The position numbers were made by a program, and so were the translations under genes. Shown here piece by piece: positions 8,803 through 18,053 of a stretch of DNA of 64,000 bases; position 1 is the first letter of the stretch, and every line of letters starts with the position of its first letter. The stretch comes from CAINVV01 sp963663005 (GTDB lineage: Bacteria; Bacteroidota; Bacteroidia; Bacteroidales; Prolixibacteraceae), in contig CAXXHH010000003.1 in NCBI GenBank assembly GCA_963663005.2, forward strand, positions 992,001 through 1,056,000, read 5' to 3'. The notes beneath the pieces are model-generated. The model saw only the letters and a program-made list of their open reading frames with translations. It was not told the origin of the DNA and did no database searches.

Positions 8803-8986
8803 AAAAATCCTTTTTTTTATAAAGTTATACTAATTTTCGATTTGGGATTTTGGATTTTGGAAGTATGGAACTCCCGAAATTTGCATTTTGTTCAATCTTA
8901 AATTTTGCATTGTAATTGGCATTTCAAATTTGGGGATATGCTAATTTTGCCTGAGGCGCAATTCGAAAATCCAAAATCCAAGATCC
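8803..8986. repeat. Operon spacer with inverted low-complexity arms
   Basis: This 184-bp gap between cimA and leuB has no ORF. Near its leuB side the words ggattttggatttt (8845-8858) are the exact reverse complement of 8966-8979 near its cimA side, and both arms are built of gattttgg/ccaaaatc words. The middle is AT-rich with further aattttgc-like words. It belongs to the same spacer type as 35151-35250. Confidence 0.7.
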
Positions 8987-10519
8987 TCAATAGATCTGTC
9001 CGTCACTCTCAATAATATTCAACATCTTGATAGTCGCCTTGATTGCGGCGGCTGTCTGATCGGGGTCTAACCCGCGTGTTTTAAATTCCCGCTCACCCAT
9101 ATCCCAGGTAATCAAGGTCTCAACTAATGCATCCGTTTTACCACCCGGAGGGATGGTTACGGTATAGTCTACCAGCGACGGAAATTGCTTATGTTGTTTG
9201 TGATAGATATGACGCAGAGCGTTCATAAAGGCATCATACTGTCCATCGCCTGAGCCGGCCTCTTCGTACAACTCGCCATTCATTTCTATGCTTACGGTAG
9301 CCATTGGCCGAAGTCCTAATGCATGAGAGATGGCGTAGTTCTTTAATGTGATCTTCTCGAAGATCGACTCACTTTTCAGTACATCAGACAGGATATAAGG
9401 CAGATCCTCCGACGTAACCGATTCTTTTTTATCGGCCAGTTCGATCACCTTATCCGTTACCCTTTTCAGATTTTCAGCATCGAGCCGAATGCCCATATCC
9501 TCCAGATTCTTCAAAATATTCGCCTTGCCGGAGGTTTTGCCCAATGCATATTTCCGGGTACGGCCGAATCGCTCGGGAAGCAAGTCGTTGTAATACAGGT
9601 TATCCTTGTTGTCACCATCCGCGTGGATTCCGCTACACTGGGTAAAGACGTTCTCCCCAATAATCGGTTTATTACCGGAAATACGAATGCCAGAAAATGT
9701 TTCTACCAGACGACTCACCATATTAAGCTTCTGCTCGTTGATCGAGTTGGTCATTTTAAGATGGTCGTTCATTAATGCTACGACACTCGACAATGGGGCA
9801 TTCCCAGCCCGCTCGCCCAATCCGTTGATTGTCGTGTGGATCGTCCTGATTCCCGCCCGCAAAGCCGAATCGACGTTGGCAACAGCCAGGTCATAATCGT
9901 TGTGGGCATGGAAATCAAAATGCAGCATTGGAAAATTACGAATCATGGTGCTGCAGAACTGAAAAGTTTCGGTAGGATTAAGAATTCCCAACGTATCCGG
10001 AAGCATGATTCGCCTTATTGGCTGATCTTTCAAGCCGTCCAGCATAAAATCAACGTATTCGGGCGAATTGCGCATCCCGTTGGACCAATCCTCCAGATAA
10101 AGGTTGACGAAAATATTCATCTCCCGGGCTAGGGCAATCGACTTTTTAATGTCCGCCAGATGCTGCTCCGGGCTCTTCTTCAACTGTTGCGTAACATGCC
10201 GCAGAGATCCTTTGCCCAAAAGATTGATAACTTTTCCGCCTGCCTTGGCTATCCATTCAAGCGAAGTCGTGCCGTCAACAAAACCAAGAATCTCAATCTT
10301 GTCGTGATAGACTGTGCCATTGGCCCATTCCATCACTTTTTTGGCGCCAAGCATCTCACCCTCGGAGACTCTGGCAGAAGCGATCTCGAGATAATCGACC
10401 TTGACCTCTTCAAGCAGAATCTTCGCAATGTTAAGCTTTTCCGTATCAGAAAACGACACGCCCGAGGTCTGTTCACCATCCCTCAGGGTCGTATCCATGA
10501 TGTATACTTTATCTTTCAT
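8987..10519 (-). CDS. cimA: (R)-citramalate synthase, Leptospira-type CimA
   Basis: A 510-residue LeuA-family protein: a catalytic HMGL barrel with MDTTLRDGEQ at the start, metal ligands in DFHAHND and the family signature INGLGERAGN, followed by a linker and a C-terminal LeuA dimer/regulatory domain ending in the IPPGGKTDALVET segment. Phrases such as EIASARVSEGE, VYLEDWSNG-like and GVHADGD-like match what I recall of the Leptospira citramalate synthase better than isopropylmalate synthase. It would condense pyruvate and acetyl-CoA for isoleucine synthesis. A separate LeuA is encoded at 12788-14317 in the same operon, which supports divergent roles. A second isopropylmalate synthase is the alternative. 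Confidence 0.82.
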   Translation of the reverse strand: MKDKVYIMDTTLRDGEQTSGVSFSDTEKLNIAKILLEEVKVDYLEIASARVSEGEMLGAKKVMEWANGTVYHDKIEILGFVDGTTSLEWIAKAGGKVINLLGKGSLRHVTQQLKKSPEQHLADIKKSIALAREMNIFVNLYLEDWSNGMRNSPEYVDFMLDGLKDQPIRRIMLPDTLGILNPTETFQFCSTMIRNFPMLHFDFHAHNDYDLAVANVDSALRAGIRTIHTTINGLGERAGNAPLSSVVALMNDHLKMTNSINEQKLNMVSRLVETFSGIRISGNKPIIGENVFTQCSGIHADGDNKDNLYYNDLLPERFGRTRKYALGKTSGKANILKNLEDMGIRLDAENLKRVTDKVIELADKKESVTSEDLPYILSDVLKSESIFEKITLKNYAISHALGLRPMATVSIEMNGELYEEAGSGDGQYDAFMNALRHIYHKQHKQFPSLVDYTVTIPPGGKTDALVETLITWDMGEREFKTRGLDPDQTAAAIKATIKMLNIIESDGQIY

Positions 10520-10530
10520 TCGTAGTAGTT

Positions 10531-10608
10531 AAAAATGAAAAGTGAAAAGAGGAAAGCGAAAAATGGCCAAAGTTTGTCCGCATTTTTCACTTTTACCTTT
10601 TCATTTTT
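10531..10608. repeat. Operon spacer with inverted low-complexity arms
   Basis: aaaaatgaaaag (10531-10542) is the exact complement of 10597-10608, and agtgaaaa words in between pair with ttttcact words. The right arm runs into the leuD stop codon. The spacer separates leuD from cimA and holds no ORF. Confidence 0.65.
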
Positions 10609-11191
10609 CATTTAATTCAAACGCTTCAATCTCTTTCTTTAGGCTTAACAGATAATCAATATCGTCGTATCCTTTCAATAAGCATTCCTTTTTGTATGGA
10701 TTGATATCGAAAGTCACTTTTGTGGAACGGCTGAGATTGCTTAGTGTCTGATTTTCAAGATCAACTTCGAAAGTCGCAGTTGGATCAGCGTCAATGGTAG
10801 CAAACATCTCAGTCAGAAAATCTTCAGGCACCTGAACTGGTAGCAGTCCGTTGTTTAGGACGTTCCCCTTGAAAATGTCGGCAAAGAAGCTGGAAATGAC
10901 CACTCTGAATCCATAGTCATAGACAGACCAGGCGGCATGTTCGCGGCTCGAGCCACTCCCGAAATTTTTACCGGCAACCAGAATCTTGCCCGAATATTTT
11001 GGATTATTCAAAACGAAATCCGGATTGGGAGAACCATCCTTCAGATATCTCCAATCGCGAAACAGATTGTCGCCAAAACCTTTGCGCTCAACGGCTTTCA
11101 GAAACCTGGCCGGAATAATCTGATCAGTATCCACATTCTCAATCGGAAGCGGCACTGCAGAACTCACTATTTTTATAAACTTTTCAATCAT
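10601..11191 (-). CDS. leuD: 3-isopropylmalate dehydratase small subunit
   Basis: A 196-residue swivel-domain protein. The substrate loop GKNFGSGSSREHAAW is intact, as is the start IENVDTDQIIPARFL. It forms the LeuCD isomerase with the product of the neighbouring leuC gene, acting on isopropylmalate and probably also on citramalate. Length is normal for the family. Confidence 0.95.
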   Translation of the reverse strand: MIEKFIKIVSSAVPLPIENVDTDQIIPARFLKAVERKGFGDNLFRDWRYLKDGSPNPDFVLNNPKYSGKILVAGKNFGSGSSREHAAWSVYDYGFRVVISSFFADIFKGNVLNNGLLPVQVPEDFLTEMFATIDADPTATFEVDLENQTLSNLSRSTKVTFDINPYKKECLLKGYDDIDYLLSLKKEIEAFELNEK

Positions 11192-11285
11192 GTCTTTTCA
11201 AATGTGGAAATGCGTAAATGTGAAAATTGAGGGCTCAATCCATGTAGGAATTTGACAATTCCCAATTTGCACATTAATTAAATAT
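11192..11285. repeat. Short low-complexity operon spacer
   Basis: The gap between leuC and leuD is made of aaatgtggaaatgcgtaaatgtgaaaa-like words on one side and the complementary ccaatttgcacatt on the other, around a small inverted repeat gagggctc. No ORF is present. It uses the same vocabulary as the spacer at 5060-5291. Confidence 0.5.
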
Positions 11286-12680
11286 TCAATCTCTTGGATC
11301 CGAAATCACCCCATTAATAGCTGCGGCTGCCGCCATCAGCGGACTGGCAAGCATGGTGCGGGCACCCGGCCCCTGCCGGCCTTCAAAGTTCCGGTTGGAG
11401 GTGGATACCGCGTATTTCCCTTCCGGAATTTTGTCATCGTTCATCGCAAGGCATGCCGAACATCCTGGTTGACGGAGCGCAAAGCCCGCTGATTCCATGA
11501 TTTCGACCAATCCCTCTTCGCGGATTTGTTTCTCTACCTGTTTGGAACCGGGAACAATCCAGGCGGTAACCCAAGAAGCTTTCTTTTTCCCTTTGATATA
11601 GTTGGCAAACATCCTGAAGTCTTCGATTCGGCCGTTGGTACAACTTCCGATAAAGACATAATCAATTTTTTTACCCTTGAGCTTTTCGCCAGGATGAAAT
11701 CCCATATATTCCAATGATTTTAAGAATGTTGCACGATCGCTGCCGGTGAGATCATCCCCGGTAGGGATTGAACCTTCAACGCCAACTCCCATTCCAGGAT
11801 TTGTGCCATAGGTGATCATCGGCGTGATATCCGCTGCATCATAGGTGTATTCGGTATCAAAAACGGCATCATCATCTGTTTTAAGCTTTTTCCATTCTGC
11901 CAGTTTCTTGTCCCAATCGGCGCCTTTAGGAGCCTCTTCACGGCCCTTCAGGTAGACAAATGTGGTCTCGTCAGGTGCGATCATTCCGCCACGTGCGCCA
12001 CATTCGATACTCATATTGCACAGGGTCATCCTGGCTTCCATGGAGAGCGCACGAATTGCAGAACCTGCAAATTCGATAAAATGCCCGGTGCCACCCGAAG
12101 TGCTGATTTTCGAAATCACGTAAAGGGCAATGTCCTTCGAGGTAACGTTCTGCGCCAAAGTACCTTCCACATTGATACGCATCTTTTTAGGCTTCGGCTG
12201 GAGAATACACTGACTTGCAAAAACCATTTCCACTTCACTGGTGCCAATGCCGAATGCAATGCTTCCAAAAGCACCGTGCGTGGAAGTATGGCTGTCGCCG
12301 CACACGATAGTCATGCCGGGCTGAGTAATGCCAAGCTCCGGGCCGATGATATGAACGATGCCATGCCATTTATGACTCAGACCATACATTGGGATATTGT
12401 GCCGTTCGCAATTGGCCGTAAGTGTTTCAACCTGCTTGCGCGAGAGCTCCTCCCGAATTGGCAGATGCTGCTCTATAGTTGGAACATTGTGATCGGGAGT
12501 CGCCACTGTATTTTGCGGACGAAAGACCTTCAATCCGCGGCTTTCTAATCCGGAGAATGCTACCGGACTGGTAACTTCGTGGATGAAATGCTTGTCGATA
12601 TAAAGCACGGATGGTCCGCCTTCAATTTTGTTGACCACATGGGCATCCCAAATTTTATCAAATAACGTTGTTGACTTCAT
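11286..12680 (-). CDS. leuC: 3-isopropylmalate dehydratase large subunit
   Basis: The ATG at 12680 (MKSTTLFDKIWDAHVV) is preferred over one at 12725, whose extra 15 residues are translated low-complexity spacer. The 464-residue aconitase-family protein has GDSHTSTHGAFG and the 4Fe-4S cysteines in FIGSCTNGR and in GCSACLAMN. With LeuD it isomerises 2- to 3-isopropylmalate. It lies between leuA and leuD as in other Bacteroidota. Confidence 0.95.
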   Translation of the reverse strand: MKSTTLFDKIWDAHVVNKIEGGPSVLYIDKHFIHEVTSPVAFSGLESRGLKVFRPQNTVATPDHNVPTIEQHLPIREELSRKQVETLTANCERHNIPMYGLSHKWHGIVHIIGPELGITQPGMTIVCGDSHTSTHGAFGSIAFGIGTSEVEMVFASQCILQPKPKKMRINVEGTLAQNVTSKDIALYVISKISTSGGTGHFIEFAGSAIRALSMEARMTLCNMSIECGARGGMIAPDETTFVYLKGREEAPKGADWDKKLAEWKKLKTDDDAVFDTEYTYDAADITPMITYGTNPGMGVGVEGSIPTGDDLTGSDRATFLKSLEYMGFHPGEKLKGKKIDYVFIGSCTNGRIEDFRMFANYIKGKKKASWVTAWIVPGSKQVEKQIREEGLVEIMESAGFALRQPGCSACLAMNDDKIPEGKYAVSTSNRNFEGRQGPGARTMLASPLMAAAAAINGVISDPRD

Positions 12681-12787
12681 TAAAATTTCGATTTTCGATT
12701 TTTGATTATGATTGGTGCTGAGCAAGATATACGTCTCAATTCCTACCTAAATCCGGTGGTTACTGAGTCTGGCACAGGACTAATCCG

Positions 12788-14317
12788 TCATTTATCTTCT
12801 TTTACGTGATTCGCAAGCTCACTGTTACCAATCTTATTGATGGCATCCAAAAATGCTTCAACGGATGCGGTAATAATATCCGTGTTTGCACCGAAACCGT
12901 TGAAAATATTGCCGTCATGCTCTACTTGCATGTGCACTTTCCCGATGTCGTCGCTCCCTTTGTTGATTGCCTGGATCAAAAATTCCTGCAATGTTACCTT
13001 TCGGTGGATGATGGACTTGACGGCTTTGATCGCCGCATCAACGGGTCCGTTACCGGATTCAGTAGCGGCAAATTTTTCACCTGCAATATCCAGTCGTAAG
13101 GTGGCCATTGGCACCAGGTTCTTGCCGGTCACAACCTGCAAAAATTCAAGTTTGATACGACGCTCATTGTTTCCGCGTTCGCCAACCAATACCAGCAGAT
13201 CATCCTCTTTGATATCCTTTTTCTTATCAGCCAACAAGAGGAACTCCTGATAAACCTCATCAAGTTTCTCTTTCTCCAATTTTATTCCCAACATATCGAG
13301 GTGATGCGTCAGGGCAGCTCTCCCGCTTCTGGCGGTAAGCACGATTGAAGATTCGCTGATTCCAACCTCGACCGGGTCGATGATTTCGTAATTCTCGCGA
13401 TTTTTAAGAACTCCGTCCTGATGGATACCGCTCGAATGGGCGAATGCATTTCTTCCGACGATCGCCTTATTAGGCTGAACCGGCATATTCATGAGACTGG
13501 ATACAAGTTTACTGGTCTTGTAAATATTTTTCGTATTGATGTTCGTATGCAAATCCAGCTCCTTGTGAGAACGAAGAATCATCACCACCTCTTCAAGGGA
13601 TGTGTTTCCGGCCCGTTCACCTATTCCGTTGATTGTTACCTCCACCTGGCGGGCTCCGTTCATCACACCCGCAATGGTATTGGCCGTTGCCATACCTAAA
13701 TCGTTGTGGCAATGGGTTGAGATAATCGCTTTGTGCACATTCGGCACATTTTCCATCAGGAATTTTATCTTCTCACCAAATTCTGAAGGAAGGCAATATC
13801 CGGTAGTATCCGGAATATTCACCACGGTCGCGCCTGCTTTTATCACCGCCTCAACGACCCTTGCCAGATAAACATTATCTGAACGACCGGCATCTTCAGC
13901 ATAGAATTCAACATCTTCAACAAACCTTTTCGCATATTTCACAGCTCTTACCGCGCGATCCAGAATCTCATCCGGATTAGAGTTAAGCTTCGAAACAATA
14001 TGATAAGGTGATGTACCAATACCAGTATGAATTCTTCCGCGTTTAGCAAACTTCAGCGACTCGGCAGCCACTTCAATATCCTTTTCAACTGCCCTTGTCA
14101 AGGCGCAAATAGTTGGCCAGGTCACCGCCTTAGAGATTTCGACGACCGACTTAAAATCGCCCGGACTCGAAATCGGGAACCCCGCTTCGATGACATCAAC
14201 GCCCAGTTGCTCCAGTACCTTGGCTACCTCGATTTTTTCGATGGTATTCAACTGGCATCCGGGCACCTGTTCGCCGTCGCGCAGCGTGGTGTCAAAAATA
14301 TATACTCGATTGTCCAT
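12788..14317 (-). CDS. leuA: 2-isopropylmalate synthase
   Basis: A 509-residue protein with the catalytic barrel (FDTTLRDGEQVPGCQL at the N-terminus, the ligand motif STHCHNDLG, and INGIGERAGN) followed by the LeuA allosteric dimer domain, so leucine feedback is possible. It makes the committed step from 2-oxoisovalerate and acetyl-CoA. The paralogue at 8987-10519 differs at the N-terminus (TSGVSFS) and is assigned as citramalate synthase. Confidence 0.93.
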   Translation of the reverse strand: MDNRVYIFDTTLRDGEQVPGCQLNTIEKIEVAKVLEQLGVDVIEAGFPISSPGDFKSVVEISKAVTWPTICALTRAVEKDIEVAAESLKFAKRGRIHTGIGTSPYHIVSKLNSNPDEILDRAVRAVKYAKRFVEDVEFYAEDAGRSDNVYLARVVEAVIKAGATVVNIPDTTGYCLPSEFGEKIKFLMENVPNVHKAIISTHCHNDLGMATANTIAGVMNGARQVEVTINGIGERAGNTSLEEVVMILRSHKELDLHTNINTKNIYKTSKLVSSLMNMPVQPNKAIVGRNAFAHSSGIHQDGVLKNRENYEIIDPVEVGISESSIVLTARSGRAALTHHLDMLGIKLEKEKLDEVYQEFLLLADKKKDIKEDDLLVLVGERGNNERRIKLEFLQVVTGKNLVPMATLRLDIAGEKFAATESGNGPVDAAIKAVKSIIHRKVTLQEFLIQAINKGSDDIGKVHMQVEHDGNIFNGFGANTDIITASVEAFLDAINKIGNSELANHVKEDK

Positions 14318-14327
14318 AACTTAAAAA

Positions 14328-14387
14328 GTTGAGAGTGAAAAGTTGAGAGTTAAGAGTGAAAACTGATTTTTACTCTCAACTCCCAAC
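14328..14387. repeat. Operon spacer with tandem gttgagagt words and an inverted arm
   Basis: Between ilvC and leuA the DNA reads as gttgagagt and gagtgaaaa repeated words, then actctcaac, their complement. The longest exact pairing is nine bases. No ORF is present. Confidence 0.6.
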
Positions 14388-14390
14388 CAA

Positions 14391-15437
14391 TTAATTGTTT
14401 TCAGGGCGTAACTTGCGAACAGCCGAACCGGCCACCCACATCTCTGATTCACGCAATTCTTTCAGTTCACCTTCCAGCTTAACGCGATAGTCTTCCTTGC
14501 TGTTCGAATCAATTGAACGTTGTGCCTCGTTTCCAGCAGCAACTTCCTTGTACAGCTCTTCAAACACCGGCTTGGAAGCATCTCTGAATTTCTTCCACCA
14601 ATCCAAAGCACCTCGTTGTGCTGTGGTTGAGCAGTTTGCATACATCCAGTCCATACCGTTTTCTGCTACCAGCGGCATCAGACTTTGGGTCAATTCTTCA
14701 ACAGTTTCGTTGAAAGCTTCTGATGGAGAGTGGCCATTTGAACGCAAAACTTCATATTGTGCAGCAAAAATTCCCTGGATTGCTCCCATCAATGTACCAC
14801 GTTCGCCAGTCAGGTCGGAATATACCTCCTTCTTGAAAGTTGTTTCGAACAAGTATCCTGAACCTACTCCGATACCAAGCGCTACGACTCTGTCCCAAGC
14901 CTTTCCGGTAGCATCCTGGAAAATCGCATAACTGGAATTGAGTCCGCGCCCCTGTAAAAACATTCTGCGAAGGCTGGTTCCGGAGCCTTTTGGTGCAACC
15001 AGAATTACATCAACATCGGATGGTGGAATTATACCGGTACGTTCTTTATACGTTATACCAAAACCGTGAGAGAAATAGAGGGCTTTCCCAGCGGTAAGAT
15101 GTTTTTTGATGGTTGGCCACAACGTAATCTGACCTGCGTCTGAAAGCAGAAACTGAATGATCGTCCCTTTTTCGCAAGCCTCTTCAATTTCGAAAAGCGT
15201 TTCTCCGGGTACCCAGCCATCCGCGACAGCTTTGTCCCAGGTCTTGGAAGCCTTCCGCTGACCGATAATTACATTGAAACCGTTATCACGGAGGTTGAGT
15301 GATTGCCCCGGTCCCTGAACACCATATCCGATAATCGCAATAGTGTCATTCTTCAGCACTTCCTGTGCTTTTGCCAATGGAAACTCTTCGCGGGTTACCA
15401 CATTCTCTTCTGTTCCTCCAAAAATAATTTTAGCCAT
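14391..15437 (-). CDS. ilvC: Ketol-acid reductoisomerase
   Basis: A 348-residue KARI with the Rossmann motif IIGYGVQGPGQSLNLRD and the NADPH-selecting loop GQRKASKTW. The metal-binding region follows in SDLTGERGTLMGAIQG, and the C-terminal half has the Glu of NETVEELTQSL. It converts acetolactate and acetohydroxybutyrate to dihydroxy acids in valine, leucine and isoleucine synthesis. It lies between ilvN and leuA in the operon. Length suits a class I enzyme with a slightly long C-terminus. Confidence 0.94.
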   Translation of the reverse strand: MAKIIFGGTEENVVTREEFPLAKAQEVLKNDTIAIIGYGVQGPGQSLNLRDNGFNVIIGQRKASKTWDKAVADGWVPGETLFEIEEACEKGTIIQFLLSDAGQITLWPTIKKHLTAGKALYFSHGFGITYKERTGIIPPSDVDVILVAPKGSGTSLRRMFLQGRGLNSSYAIFQDATGKAWDRVVALGIGVGSGYLFETTFKKEVYSDLTGERGTLMGAIQGIFAAQYEVLRSNGHSPSEAFNETVEELTQSLMPLVAENGMDWMYANCSTTAQRGALDWWKKFRDASKPVFEELYKEVAAGNEAQRSIDSNSKEDYRVKLEGELKELRESEMWVAGSAVRKLRPENN

Positions 15438-15501
15438 TTTAATGTTGTTTTGTTTAACGTTATACTATAAATTTATTTGATCTTTCTGTTTTAATCACTT
15501 G

Positions 15502-15644
15502 ACAAGCAAACTCCCGCCTTCTCCTATTCCGTGCTCCTTGTTACTTTCTCCTTTTTCCACGCCCTATGCCCGTTGCCACATGCCCTCTGTGACAGGGCGG
15601 TCGCGACCGAACCCTACAGCTCTATGCTCCTTGCTCCCTTTTCC
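15502..15644. repeat. Pyrimidine-rich spacer with a copy of the gacagggcggtcgcgaccg element
   Basis: The ilvN-ilvC gap contains strings of ccctatgcc, tgctcc and cccttttccct words around gacagggcggtcgcgaccg at 15591-15609. The same core and the same flanking words occur twice in the tandem array at the right end of the window (about 63459 and 63790). The central ggtcgcgacc is self-complementary. No ORF is present. Confidence 0.75.
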
Positions 15645-16199
15645 CTACTTTATCTTCGCCTCAATCTTGGCAAAAAGGGCATCTCTCTCACGCAAAAACT
15701 CAGATAGTCTTTCAATCGGTGAGCGGGTGATAGCAATCCGACCCGACCGGATAAACTGCAAAACTCCGAATTGATTCAATCCGTTGAAAAGCGCCTGTGT
15801 TTCCTCTTTATGCCCGGTCTTCTCAATAACGGTATATTCTTTGGTAATCTCGAGAATACGCGCATTGTGCTTACGAACCATTTTCTCGATCATATCGCTT
15901 TCGACCAATGCCGCTGTGGAAACTTTGTACAGGGCTATCTCCTGAAAGATCATCTCATCGTTGGTATGGTAAAAGGCTTTTAAGACCTCAATCTGCTTTT
16001 CAATCTGCCGGACGATATTGACAACCTTTTCCTTCTCTTCGTTCACCACGATGGTAAATTTGGAGATCCCTGCTATCGCTGATTCCGATACGGTCAAACT
16101 CTCGATATTAACTTTTCGTCTGGTGAAGATGATGGTTATCCGGTTTAATAAACCAATGTGGTTTTCACTGTAAGCGCTGATAATATATTCTTGCTTCAT
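15645..16199 (-). CDS. ilvN: Acetolactate synthase small (regulatory) subunit
   Basis: The ATG at 16199 (MKQEYIISAYSENHIGLLNR) gives a 184-residue protein starting with an ACT domain; upstream in-frame codons to 16304 overlap the ilvB end and are not used. The ACT domain binds valine and regulates IlvB, encoded just upstream. Family members are usually about 160-190 residues, so the length is normal. Confidence 0.92.
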   Translation of the reverse strand: MKQEYIISAYSENHIGLLNRITIIFTRRKVNIESLTVSESAIAGISKFTIVVNEEKEKVVNIVRQIEKQIEVLKAFYHTNDEMIFQEIALYKVSTAALVESDMIEKMVRKHNARILEITKEYTVIEKTGHKEETQALFNGLNQFGVLQFIRSGRIAITRSPIERLSEFLRERDALFAKIEAKIK

Positions 16200-16221
16200 G
16201 TTTTTTTTTGTGAGTTGGTTT

Positions 16222-17958
16222 TTATAATTCGTCCGAACCAAGCAGGCAATTTGATACTGTCGCACCCGCCGGAACCATCGGAAAGATATTGTCTTCCTGT
16301 TCAATTTTTACTTCAAGCAGATAAGGGCCTTTATCGGCAAGCATCGCTTTCATTGCCGGCTCGAGATCTTTTCTGTCAGATACTACAGCGCCTGAGATTC
16401 CATAAGCGGCTGCAAGTTTTACGAAATCCGGACTCGTAATTTCTGTGAATGAATATCTTTTCTCGAAGAACAACTCCTGCCACTGGCGTACCATACCCAA
16501 AAAATCGTTGTTCAGAATCACAATTTTCACTGGCAATTTTTCCTGCGCGATGGTACCTAGCTCCTGAATTGTCATCTGTATTCCGCCATCGCCGACAAAG
16601 AGTATCACCTCCTTCTCCGGCGCACCGAATTTCGCACCGATTGCAGCTGGTAAGCCGAATCCCATGGTTCCCAATCCGCCAGAAGTAACCCACGACCGGG
16701 TCTGATCGAACCTGGCGTATCTCGCCGCAGCCATCTGGTTTTGACCCACGTCCGTTACAACCACAGCTTTATTATGAGCCAGGTTAGTAGACATGCGAAC
16801 AACTTCCCCCATAGTCAACCCGGGTTTTGTAGGATGAAGATCGTTGACAATAACCTTTTCCTCCTCCTTCTTCCGTGCACTTCGGAATTCATTTACCCAG
16901 TCAGTGTGCTCATTTTCCTCGACCAAAGTCGTCAATAACCGAAGCGTATGCCTGGCGTCTCCCAGAATGGCCACTTCCGTTTTTATATTTTTGTCAATCT
17001 CGGCAGCATCGATTTCGATGTGAATCACCTTAGCCTGTTTAGCATAAGTCTTAATATTTCCCGTGACACGATCATCAAAACGCATCCCTATGGCAATCAA
17101 CACGTCACACTCATTGGTTTTAATATTCGGAGCGTAGTTTCCATGCATACCAAGCATTCCCATATTTAAAGGATGATCGCTGTCGAGCGCAGAAATGCCT
17201 AATAAAGTTGAAGCCGCCGGAATGCCCGTCTTCTCGATGAAGTGCTTCAACTCTTTTTCCGCTCCGGAGAGTAGAATCCCCTGACCGAAAATCAGAAAAG
17301 GCTTTTTGGATGAATTGATTAAATCTGCCGCATTTTTCAGGTGAATTTTGTCGGTAGGATATTCCGGAACATACGACCTAATCTTGGTACATTTTTTATA
17401 CGAAAAATCGAATTTACTGAACTGGGCATCCTTGGTAATATCGAGTAAAACCGGTCCCGGACGACCTGTAGAAGCAATGTAAAATGCTTTGGCTATGGCT
17501 TCCGGAATCTCATCAGCCGAGGTTATCTGAAAATTCCATTTCGTAATTGGCATTGAGATACCTATCACATCCGATTCCTGAAAGGCATCCGTTCCAAGTA
17601 AGCCGGAAGTCACCTGACCGGTAATGCACACAAGCGGAGTCGAATCGATCATCGCATCGGCAATACCGGTAATCAGATTGGTCGCTCCCGGTCCTGAAGT
17701 GGCGAAGCAGACACCCACTTTGCCCGAAACACGGGCATATCCCTGGGCAGCATGCACGGCACCTTGTTCGTGACGAACCAATACGTGTTTAACAGCGTGG
17801 CTAAAGTCGTAAAGAGCATCGTAGATTGGCATAATTGCTCCACCCGGATACCCGAAGATCGTGTCAACGCCTTCAGCAACCAACGATCGAACCATTGCCT
17901 CCGAACCAGTCATCTCTTTTGCCTCTTTCAGTTTAGTTTTATCATTTTTAGCTATCAT
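16222..17958 (-). CDS. ilvB: Acetolactate synthase large (catalytic) subunit
   Basis: A 578-residue thiamine-diphosphate enzyme. The N-terminal domain has VDTIFGYPGGAIMPIYDAL and the catalytic Glu in VRHEQGA; the C-terminal domain has the ThDP signature GDGGIQMTIQEL ending in LNNDFLGMVRQW. It forms acetolactate from pyruvate and acetohydroxybutyrate from 2-oxobutyrate. The gene ends 22 bp before ilvN. Confidence 0.95.
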   Translation of the reverse strand: MIAKNDKTKLKEAKEMTGSEAMVRSLVAEGVDTIFGYPGGAIMPIYDALYDFSHAVKHVLVRHEQGAVHAAQGYARVSGKVGVCFATSGPGATNLITGIADAMIDSTPLVCITGQVTSGLLGTDAFQESDVIGISMPITKWNFQITSADEIPEAIAKAFYIASTGRPGPVLLDITKDAQFSKFDFSYKKCTKIRSYVPEYPTDKIHLKNAADLINSSKKPFLIFGQGILLSGAEKELKHFIEKTGIPAASTLLGISALDSDHPLNMGMLGMHGNYAPNIKTNECDVLIAIGMRFDDRVTGNIKTYAKQAKVIHIEIDAAEIDKNIKTEVAILGDARHTLRLLTTLVEENEHTDWVNEFRSARKKEEEKVIVNDLHPTKPGLTMGEVVRMSTNLAHNKAVVVTDVGQNQMAAARYARFDQTRSWVTSGGLGTMGFGLPAAIGAKFGAPEKEVILFVGDGGIQMTIQELGTIAQEKLPVKIVILNNDFLGMVRQWQELFFEKRYSFTEITSPDFVKLAAAYGISGAVVSDRKDLEPAMKAMLADKGPYLLEVKIEQEDNIFPMVPAGATVSNCLLGSDEL

Positions 17959-18053
17959 ACTTTAATCTTTTATGTAGTAAGCAGTAATATCGTAGAATCT
18001 AATAATCATTTCCTCAATGACGTATCACAACGGCATTTCTCATCTTTCATGTT

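Noticed and set aside
12081..12548. Long ORF antisense to leuC
   Set aside because: It is a shadow of the leuC reading frame with no domain, start context or independent support; the same applies to other antisense frames over ilvB, leuA and the kinases.
12681..12725. Fifteen-codon N-terminal extension of LeuC
   Set aside because: It is translated spacer sequence of the ttttcgat type; family alignment starts at MKSTTLFDKIW.
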